DNA of 36,684 nt from a virus, in the IMG/VR virus record IMGVR_UViG_3300025687_000141, positions 1-36,684 of that record; one strand, written 5' to 3'. Each line of letters starts with the position of its first letter. Position 1 is the first letter of the stretch. The notes under the pieces are model-generated. The model was not told the origin of the DNA. It saw only the letters and a list, made by a program, of their open reading frames with translations, and did not search any database. The translations under genes and the position numbers were made by a program. Below are positions 31,101-36,684 of this stretch, piece after piece.

Positions 31101-33995
31101 CCCAGAGAGATGGAATCTTTGCGTGACGGGGTCCAGGTAAAGCGCATTCTGACCGCCATTGATAAGACCAACGCTAGCGCAGGGTTCATAAAATCCACCG
31201 ACGTCGAGGCAGCTAAGAACCTGACGCGATTTATAAATGAGGGTTCTAAGCTAAGACTCCTTGACGCGCTGGTCGAGGGTAAGTCGGCGGGTATAGCAGA
31301 AGATCGGGGTATGTGGTTCTCGCCCCGCCAGAAGGCCGACAAGGTAAGTACAACTTCCCGGGTCGCGTTCGAGGTTGCCCCGGATCCTACCAATGTAGAG
31401 TTGAAGGGTAAATGGGACGGCCTGTCGGATGAACAACGCACCTCGGGTAGCCGTAAGGTGGCCGAGGCGATCGTACCCAAGGTATTGAAGCGTCTGGGGA
31501 TCAAGGGGGGTATCACCGATCAGGTGGGTGGTTACCAGGACGACACGAACCCCAGCTTCGCCCTTAACTTCGAGGGGAGCGTAACTGAGGCTCAGGTGGA
31601 GGAGGTTACCCGGTTACTGGGTCACGTTCTGTCCCAAGAGTCAATGATGACCACCAGCGAGGTAGAGCTACCTGGATCAGAGGAGGTGGGTGCGGTATCC
31701 ATCAAACTCCCTAAAGGGCTCACCACGGACGAGATACGAAATATCTACAACAACCTGCGTAAGTTGAAGGTTCGCGGTAAGCAGGTTATTGAAGGCCACA
31801 GCACACGAGACGGTGTGATGGACATCCTCAACTACTCCGACGTTCCGACCAAGGAGTTGGTTGGGTTGGTGCGTAATAAGCTGTTGGGTAAATACCCAGT
31901 CACCAGCAAGACCTTGTATTCGATATTCCCAGACAATAAGAGTTACGGGTTCGACAACGACGCTGAGGCTAATGCCCTGCGTGACGAGGCCACGTCTAAA
32001 GTCCAAGCGTTATTCGATGACGAGGGCGTCGCGTTTTCACCACGGTCGGTAGCACTGAAGGACGAGATCCCGGGCTTTAAGGCCCTGTATCCCTACCTCA
32101 CAAAGGCCGAGCGAGAGAACCTTACCCGTAAGTCCGCCGCTACCTTGGTGGAGATATTCGAGTCCATGCCGAACCCAGCAGAGGTGGCGTCTGTCGCTTA
32201 CGCGGGTCGTGCTAAACGGGGTTGGTACAAGAACTCCGCTCGGGCCTTGGTCGAAGTCTTCGGTGCCGTTGATGCGCCCCGGTTTGCGGGACTCCTCGCC
32301 GCGATGTCCCCCCAGACCTCGGTCGAGAATAACGCGATTAACGCGCTCAACACTTGGGCCAATTGGATAGCCGAAGGTCGACCCACGGAACGAGAGGCTA
32401 TCATCCAGGTTATGGGTCGTAGCGTCCAAGGTAACAAAGGGGTTGACTCCATACTAGACGCCTGGATTAACAACTCAGTCCGGGCTCTAACTGCGACGGA
32501 TCCTACCGAAATCATGTTGTCTGGACCAAAGGTAAACAGCTTCATGCTGAACCTGCGGGACGAAGTCAACGAAGTTACCAATGACGCGTGGATGGCAAAC
32601 TACTCAGGTGTAGATCAGATCCTATTCTCCGGGTCCGCCACCAAATCAGGCCCTGGTAAACGCCCTGGGTATCTAGCTATGTCGGCTACGGTGCGTAACG
32701 CCGCTAAGATTGTGAGTAAGAGAACCGGAGAGAAGTGGACCCCAGCTGAAGTTCAGGAGACTGTGTGGTCGTGGGCCAAGGCGTTGTACGAACTGCGGGA
32801 CTCTCGTACCAACAATGCGACCATTGCTGAGATACTCGCCGCAGGGGACCTCACCCATGATATGATCAATGACACCCCCGACTTTGAACTGGTGTTCATC
32901 GGTGGGGTATACAGAAACATTTTAGAGGGTGCCGGATATGGAAAAGAAGTTGCAGAGGTCGAGCGCGTTGTCAAGAGCCGCCTTGCGGACAACCAAGGCG
33001 ATGGGAGAAGAGCGCATGTTACAGATGCCGAAGGAGCAGGCGTTGCTCAAGACACTTTTGAGCGGCACCTCGGGAGGGCAGGAGAGCGACTTGAAAAGCT
33101 CAGAACCGTCCGACGGGGAGGCGTAAGTCTATCAACCAGACAAGAGGTACTAAGTGATGGCAAACCAGTCACATCTGGAGGCAGAGCTACAGAGGCTGCG
33201 AAGACTCTCGGCCGACGACTTGGCCTCGGAGAAGACGCCTATGTCGAGGTTGGAGTGCGGGATGCCACTACTCGAACCTTCGTCGACACCTTCGTCGAAA
33301 AGATCCTCGGAAAGCGGGTCGTGTTCTTTAAGAACGTTAGTGAAGAAAACCCAAAGTTCAACGGCGTTGTGCTGCGGGAGACCGCTGATACCATCTACCT
33401 CGACGCAGACGGAGACAGAGCCCACCTAGTTACCCTGGGACACGAGTTGTTACATGCCATGAAGTTGGACTTTCCGACTCTGTATGAAGACTTGAGATCG
33501 GCTCTGATGCCCCTGCTTAACGACTATGCCCCGTACAAGAAGTTCATCAATAAACCCCGTAGTAAGTTGGGGATGGGCGACTTGAGCGAGGAGGCTGTAA
33601 TCGAGGAGTTGATCGGAGATCTGATGGGTGACGGGTTTGCCGACCCACAGTTCTGGGCTAAGGTCAACCAGAAGTCACCAGCTCTATTGGTAAAAGTAGC
33701 CACAGCTATTAAGACTTTCCTTGACAGTGTGCTGGAAGTTCTGGTAGGGAAACAGCTACAGGGCACCAAATACTACAGCGATTATAAAAAAGCAAGAGAC
33801 TTTGCGGCCCTTGCTATGGCAGAATACGCAGATAAGCGGGTTAAGTCCCTGGACCTAATCAAGGTCACGGAGGATTTGGTGGTAGAGGAGACGGGTGAGC
33901 GCATCACGTTGGAGACCCCGGCGTCGGTTATGTTGGAGCAGTCCGATAACCGAGTGAACGCGCTACGTCAACTCCAAAGGTGTTTGTCATTATGA
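28188..33995 (+). CDS. Giant multidomain (polyvalent) virion protein, 1935 aa
   Basis: Order of parts: hydrophobic Gly/Ala stretches (about 140-165, 265-285) possibly membrane-active; about 590-710 a pyrophosphatase-like module (AHYGYIRGTVGADKDHVDAF, then KFDEHKVILG and WKGLGSI); about 770-900 a RadC/JAB-like module with H853, H855 and D866 in GHNHPSGESSPSSADLA; about 1287-1600 an unassigned helical domain (AAMSPQTSVENNAINALNTW); about 1700-1850 an HExxH zincin (H1752, E1753, H1756), then EEAVIEELIGDLMG. Known polyvalent phage proteins string such domains together and inject them with the genome to counter host defence. Short F-S-x-R-like linkers lie near 1044, 1283 and 1649. Confidence 0.85.
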   Translation: MGKSLWDQDWSAPQGDAPVASNSSDMWSRDWSIDAVEPSVADPEMGDTVAGANSGLEGLKGLWQYGKAGFGQMIKNPEMLKEGLAAAKEHERKAAEYGQGRITNWDDITDFDKDPIQFAKDFADYAQFGMGTLAPHAAESALSAIAGGVIGAATTGGVATVPGFFGGLLTKQAMKETLKAYAKHELKDVGKDKLKAQVEKDFAEYAAGTLKDEAKKQVIQGSIKRAGASIGAKAGAFGAGTSTGFGDLYSNTVVDGEGSPYMAAAGAPIYGALDLIPEAMGIDRIMKSGAGSRLGNFVKGLFTQAPVGSVTEMSQEEMNIQLQALHDPNYDPWGEDAWVRRRESGILGFMGDGVLGGATGALQKPVSEAQSVDEAIALADQHAGMVLHGARQQQANQLSAIQSIIGASDVSLQTMPTSQEDAYRGVVESIFNDAKQNLPISQEERNQNVIDQTPTELTEGELAPARQLAADADMRQRLAINEKEPPEAAQTRQEAQASWIDDLQAESAVDKAPINKAMADALAKAGVVTEQQAADAGVKFSSEQLAERANQAATSDLNDLNPPTEAQKEAGNYKVGKITLNGLGVSIENPKGSLREGTDKDGVKWSQKLGAHYGYIRGTVGADKDHVDAFLTDNASDANAPVFVVDQVTPGTTKFDEHKVILGAKSEQEAVDTYLSNYEAGWKGLGSITQMDQATFKEWVKDPKNTARRLSIRPYKGTRNVREDSKLYVGEPSSDQEFQTTQGSVDSPESTGVQNGSRGVEDTFLANYKHVPTKTVKVGVEKVTTPEEAAHVLSSIRKGAQEVFYALVLGEDGRILDIQNLTKGDRSGASVPPNVVGPSIASVPGAAQVYYGHNHPSGESSPSSADLAITKALDEFLDGSGITPKGHVVIASGGSAHFIGTDSSQTPVKIKPRLRKRTVSVTEREVRKLPPKDRTSITSESVGREVLKDLPSDSLALLDNKHQLVGSVNLTPREMESLRDGVQVKRILTAIDKTNASAGFIKSTDVEAAKNLTRFINEGSKLRLLDALVEGKSAGIAEDRGMWFSPRQKADKVSTTSRVAFEVAPDPTNVELKGKWDGLSDEQRTSGSRKVAEAIVPKVLKRLGIKGGITDQVGGYQDDTNPSFALNFEGSVTEAQVEEVTRLLGHVLSQESMMTTSEVELPGSEEVGAVSIKLPKGLTTDEIRNIYNNLRKLKVRGKQVIEGHSTRDGVMDILNYSDVPTKELVGLVRNKLLGKYPVTSKTLYSIFPDNKSYGFDNDAEANALRDEATSKVQALFDDEGVAFSPRSVALKDEIPGFKALYPYLTKAERENLTRKSAATLVEIFESMPNPAEVASVAYAGRAKRGWYKNSARALVEVFGAVDAPRFAGLLAAMSPQTSVENNAINALNTWANWIAEGRPTEREAIIQVMGRSVQGNKGVDSILDAWINNSVRALTATDPTEIMLSGPKVNSFMLNLRDEVNEVTNDAWMANYSGVDQILFSGSATKSGPGKRPGYLAMSATVRNAAKIVSKRTGEKWTPAEVQETVWSWAKALYELRDSRTNNATIAEILAAGDLTHDMINDTPDFELVFIGGVYRNILEGAGYGKEVAEVERVVKSRLADNQGDGRRAHVTDAEGAGVAQDTFERHLGRAGERLEKLRTVRRGGVSLSTRQEVLSDGKPVTSGGRATEAAKTLGRRLGLGEDAYVEVGVRDATTRTFVDTFVEKILGKRVVFFKNVSEENPKFNGVVLRETADTIYLDADGDRAHLVTLGHELLHAMKLDFPTLYEDLRSALMPLLNDYAPYKKFINKPRSKLGMGDLSEEAVIEELIGDLMGDGFADPQFWAKVNQKSPALLVKVATAIKTFLDSVLEVLVGKQLQGTKYYSDYKKARDFAALAMAEYADKRVKSLDLIKVTEDLVVEETGERITLETPASVMLEQSDNRVNALRQLQRCLSL

Positions 33996-34369
33996 ACAAG
34001 ACGATCAGCGCATCCAAACTGAAGACACTCGAATCGAGTGGTGCAAAGGTGCGTCGTCCGATCAAAGAACCCCAATCGCCCGAAGCCCCAGAACCTGCGG
34101 TTAAAGCCGTCGTGCCGAAAACCCCGCAGCCTGCACCAGAAGTCCTAGCGATGGCAACCGCCACAATGGAGCGCACGGAGCAGATGCTATCCACCTCGTT
34201 AGTGGCTAACGAGGGTAACATGCGGAATTTGGTGGAGGCGTTACGTACCGCGTTGGCGGATAACGCCAGAACGTCGGATCCCGTCCCTTATGAAGTCGAC
34301 GTGGTCAGACGACGTGACGGACTGATTGATAAGTTTAGAATAACCCCTGTAAAACCGAACCTACATTAG
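33992..34369 (+). CDS. Protein after the giant virion gene, 125 aa
   Basis: ATGA overlap with the preceding stop. Pro-rich disordered middle (PQSPEAPEPAVKAVVPKTPQ), helical segment, and an end PYEVDVVRRRDGLIDKFRIT with alternating strands. Resembles short proteins between ejection and tail genes of other phages. Function unknown. Confidence 0.72.
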   Translation: MNKTISASKLKTLESSGAKVRRPIKEPQSPEAPEPAVKAVVPKTPQPAPEVLAMATATMERTEQMLSTSLVANEGNMRNLVEALRTALADNARTSDPVPYEVDVVRRRDGLIDKFRITPVKPNLH

Positions 34370-34385
34370 AGAGCGAGGAATTAAA

Positions 34386-34574
34386 ATGGCACAACACATC
34401 TACCTTGAAACCAAGACGGGTTCAGGCAAATTCAAATACCGGGGTGAGGCTTCGGCGAATGATGACCCGCGTTCTTTTGCCAAAAAGATGGCAGAAGGGG
34501 GCTTGCGTGTTGATATCAGCGATACGTTCAAAGGCCTTGAGTACGTTAAACCTACAGAAGAGGAGGCTAACTAA
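34386..34574 (+). CDS. Small protein, 62 aa
   Basis: ATG has GCGAGGAATTAAA upstream. Short beta/alpha fold guess (IYLETKTGSGKFKYRG; FAKKMAEGGLRVDIS). Stop overlaps the next ATG by 1 nt. No family recognised. Confidence 0.7.
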   Translation: MAQHIYLETKTGSGKFKYRGEASANDDPRSFAKKMAEGGLRVDISDTFKGLEYVKPTEEEAN

Positions 34575-34975
34575 TGGCCGGTTTTCTCCCAGATGAGGGC
34601 GAGACATTAATCGCCAATCAAGTATTCAAAAACGCCGACGCTGACCGAGGCACGGGTCTTGAACTGTTACTGTTCACCAATGTAGCCCCCGGTGAAACGA
34701 TCACAGCCGCTACACTGACTGAGCCAACAGGTACGGGTTACGCTCGAATCCAGTTGACCGATGGTAGTTGGTCTGTCACTGCGGGTGTTGCCAGCTATGC
34801 GCTGCAGACCTTTACAGCAGGCTCGGGTGGCTGGACTGGATCGGTGCAGGGTTACGCGGTTGTCACCAAGGGTACAACCCCGAGGATCGTTGCCATTGAG
34901 GTTGACGCTATCGGACCCTACACCTTTGCCGCGAACGACACTTACGACGTGACTCCTCAGGTTACGGTCGCGTAA
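34574..34975 (+). CDS. Beta-rich structural protein, 133 aa
   Basis: Start shares a base with the previous stop. Thr/Gly/Val-rich beta protein (PGETITAATLTEPTGTGYAR; YALQTFTAGSGGWTGS) without motifs, like small minor tail or fibre-adaptor proteins. Opens the AT-richer right-hand module. Function inferred. Confidence 0.68.
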   Translation: MAGFLPDEGETLIANQVFKNADADRGTGLELLLFTNVAPGETITAATLTEPTGTGYARIQLTDGSWSVTAGVASYALQTFTAGSGGWTGSVQGYAVVTKGTTPRIVAIEVDAIGPYTFAANDTYDVTPQVTVA

Positions 34976-34980
34976 TAAAG

Positions 34981-35262
34981 ATGATTAGCTGGCTCGCCCG
35001 CTGGTTTGGCTGTCGTTCCAACTGTGTGATGTTCGCGGTTGGTCGGTATCTCCGCGATGGGGGGTATCTACTCTTCGAGCGATCGCCACTGCCGGGAGGA
35101 TTGATTAGAGCTAGCTGGTCGCCTGATTTTAAATGCTGGTATAGCTACCATGCCCATGGTGTCAAAACATGGTCAAAAGTGCGGGTAGCGATTAATCAGA
35201 TATGGTTTAAAGGATATGTGCGGGAGTACCGCCGCATTAATGTTGGATCAACCCCTGATTAG
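34981..35262 (+). CDS. Small aromatic-rich protein, 93 aa
   Basis: ATG at 34981, 6 nt after the previous stop. Trp/Tyr/Arg-rich (SWLARWFGCRSNCVMFAV; YSYHAHGVKTWSKVR). Not a signal peptide. Composition differs from the neighbouring structural genes. Unrecognised. Confidence 0.6.
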   Translation: MISWLARWFGCRSNCVMFAVGRYLRDGGYLLFERSPLPGGLIRASWSPDFKCWYSYHAHGVKTWSKVRVAINQIWFKGYVREYRRINVGSTPD

Positions 35263-35271
35263 GTAGAGGAC

Positions 35272-35715
35272 ATGCCAAATTACGCAGAAATAGCAGATCG
35301 AGCAGTCGAGATAATCGGCAGTGCTGACCCTGCACAATACCAAACCGCGTTTGATGTGATGGTCGCAGAAACAGTCTCCATAACAAAGGATATCGACACG
35401 GCTGATATTAAAAAATATTTGATCCTAGCTGATAAATGGCTACCGATAAAGATCAGTACAGAGGTGGCCGCGCATATCACGATGGATGCGCTCAGCGTCT
35501 TTGAATCTTTCCGCTTAACTGACCCAGTGACCGGGCAGATGGTCTCAGCAAAACTTGAATCAATGATGGATGCACTGATTACCGCCGGTCTACTTAATAT
35601 AGATGACAAGACAGAGATCATGTCTATGGGTAATAAATCACAGCCGAAATGGTCGGGATTGAAACCGGGCCACGTACAGAACGCGCTTGAATACAGAGCA
35701 GGAGGGTCGGTTTAA
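35272..35715 (+). CDS. Helical protein, 147 aa
   Basis: ATG with AGAGGA upstream. Probably all-helical (MPNYAEIADRAVEIIGSADP; KKYLILADKWLPIKISTEV). Ends in GHVQNALEYRAGGSV. Overlaps the next gene by 1 nt. Possibly a fibre or baseplate-like adaptor; not recognised. Confidence 0.7.
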   Translation: MPNYAEIADRAVEIIGSADPAQYQTAFDVMVAETVSITKDIDTADIKKYLILADKWLPIKISTEVAAHITMDALSVFESFRLTDPVTGQMVSAKLESMMDALITAGLLNIDDKTEIMSMGNKSQPKWSGLKPGHVQNALEYRAGGSV

Positions 35716-36152
35716 TGGCTACAGGTGATGCGATTTATTCAGCAGGCACTCAGACCACGGTCATCACAGGTGGTGCTACTAGGGCGACAGGTGCTTTCTC
35801 TACGTCTGGTGAGGTCACGGCGTTGTCATCTAACACCTATCCTATCGGGGATGCTGTTTTATCTTGTTCGTTCTCGGTTGCTCCCACTGAGGGCGACAGA
35901 GTACACCTGTACCGCAGAGATATAAACATAGACTCTACGAACGATGCTACAGCCCCAGAAGCTGGATATGAACATATTTATTTAGGCTCGTTTCCGGTTA
36001 AGGATGTAACCAGCCAGCAGTATATTCCGTTACCAGGGATTCCGTTGGCGTATGGCGACCAGGAGTTTTACATTGAAAATGACGCAGACCAAACAATGGA
36101 TGCTGATTACACGGTTAAAATCACTCCATTGACCTATAAGGCGTCTGCGTGA
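35715..36152 (+). CDS. Beta-rich tail-module protein, 145 aa
   Basis: Thr/Ser-rich beta protein (TTVITGGATRATGAFSTSG; EDFPVKDV-type turns; QYIPLPGIPLAYGDQEFYI). Its stop overlaps the GTG of the adhesin-like gene. Fits a fibre-anchoring or minor structural role. Confidence 0.68.
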   Translation: MATGDAIYSAGTQTTVITGGATRATGAFSTSGEVTALSSNTYPIGDAVLSCSFSVAPTEGDRVHLYRRDINIDSTNDATAPEAGYEHIYLGSFPVKDVTSQQYIPLPGIPLAYGDQEFYIENDADQTMDADYTVKITPLTYKASA

Positions 36153-36684
36153 GTTTAGTTATTCCTGACCCAAGGTGGGAAAGGCCGGAATTGTTATATC
36201 CAGCCCGTCAACCAACTTGCCCGGTAACAATTGACTGGTCTGACCCTATCACTGAAGGTCTAAAGGCTTACGTACTCTTAGGTAATGGCGTCCACGATCT
36301 TGTATCAGGGCATTATGCTACCGTAAAAAGTGTTACCAATCGAGGTACGTTGTATGACAGCATAGATGCACAAGGGCGTTGCCTATTTTCTGACATAAGC
36401 TCTAATCCACGCATTTTTTATCATCGGTTAATGACGCTGCTCAACGATAGTGCAGGGACGCTATTGTGTGTGGGCCGTTTGTTTAGTCACTCCACGGCCG
36501 TCGAAACTCAGTATCCATTCTCGGCTCGCGAAAGTACGTCAGGTGGCAATGGGCGGGTGTATTGGGGTGTTGCTGGTTTCTCAGGGAATAATGGCAAAAT
36601 TTCTTATAGCTTAGAAGATTATACAGCAACCGACACAGGTGTGAGTTTTGAGCTTAACAAAGATCTGGCGTTCGGTTTAAGCTG
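36149..36684 (+). CDS. LamG-like adhesin or tail spike, partial
   Basis: GTG at 36149 overlaps the preceding stop (GTGA); open to the window end, 178 residues seen. After a short N-terminus (ERPELLYPARQPTCPVTIDW) the sequence DPITEGLKAYVLLGNGVHDLV is the usual beginning of a LamG/concanavalin-like jelly-roll module, seen in phage receptor-binding proteins, and the following GTLLCVGRLF strand pattern agrees. The gene is cut by the window, so catalytic parts may lie outside. Confidence 0.7.
   Translation, partial: MSLVIPDPRWERPELLYPARQPTCPVTIDWSDPITEGLKAYVLLGNGVHDLVSGHYATVKSVTNRGTLYDSIDAQGRCLFSDISSNPRIFYHRLMTLLNDSAGTLLCVGRLFSHSTAVETQYPFSARESTSGGNGRVYWGVAGFSGNNGKISYSLEDYTATDTGVSFELNKDLAFGLS

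Overview
The window is one continuous stretch of a double-stranded DNA tailed-phage genome. The type is short-tailed (podovirus-like): terminase, portal, scaffold, capsid, adaptor, nozzle and a large virion-protein cluster follow one another in tight rightward order, with no tape-measure or sheath gene. A NinX (DUF2591) homologue, other small enterobacterial/pseudomonad-phage style genes and Shine-Dalgarno starts suggest a gammaproteobacterial host. Integron-type recombination sites at the left end would fit an aquatic host, but that is inference.

Layout. (1) 1-1723: a cluster of five small leftward genes punctuated by at least three attC-like integron recombination sites (44-130, 762-830, 1329-1414), read as a captured gene-cassette array without a visible integrase. 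(2) 1927-4909: a rightward replication unit with a ribbon-helix-helix (RHH) regulator, a fused PrimPol/VapE-type helicase replicase and a small acidic protein, closed by a bidirectional terminator. (3) 4954-8717: a leftward early operon of about fourteen small, mostly uncharacterised genes that often overlap by 1-4 nt (ATGA, TAATG). It includes four genes below 60 codons. (4) 8750-10192: leftward promoter/operator, a gene with four tandem RHH-like units, and a roughly 500 bp non-coding region rich in dyads that is the best origin candidate. (5) 10193-11018: a short rightward operon ending in a strong terminator. (6) 11234-36684: late promoter, 36-bp tandem repeats and the morphogenesis operon. 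Its order is small and large terminase, portal, scaffold-like, major capsid, decoration-like, adaptor, nozzle, tail fibre with chaperone-like gene, three small membrane proteins, an ejection/internal virion cluster with a GNAT-like gene, a 1935-residue multidomain virion protein, and an AT-richer receptor-binding module cut by the window end.

How it works together. The replicase would open and prime the origin, but no DNA polymerase is visible, so polymerase is either host-supplied or encoded outside the window. Five promoters, including the late one, carry the motif TGTAATAC or a one-base variant over or between their -35/-10 boxes; a single repressor, possibly one of the two RHH proteins encoded here, could switch them. 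The late operon packages DNA (TerS/TerL), builds the head around the scaffold-like protein, seals it with adaptor and nozzle, and loads ejection proteins. The 1935-residue protein joins a pyrophosphatase-like, a RadC/JAB-like and an HExxH metallopeptidase-like domain, and would be delivered with the genome.

Not seen: tRNA genes, CRISPR arrays, insertion sequences, phage RNA polymerase, integrase, or a recognisable endolysin. Function assignments rest on motif recognition by eye, without database searches.
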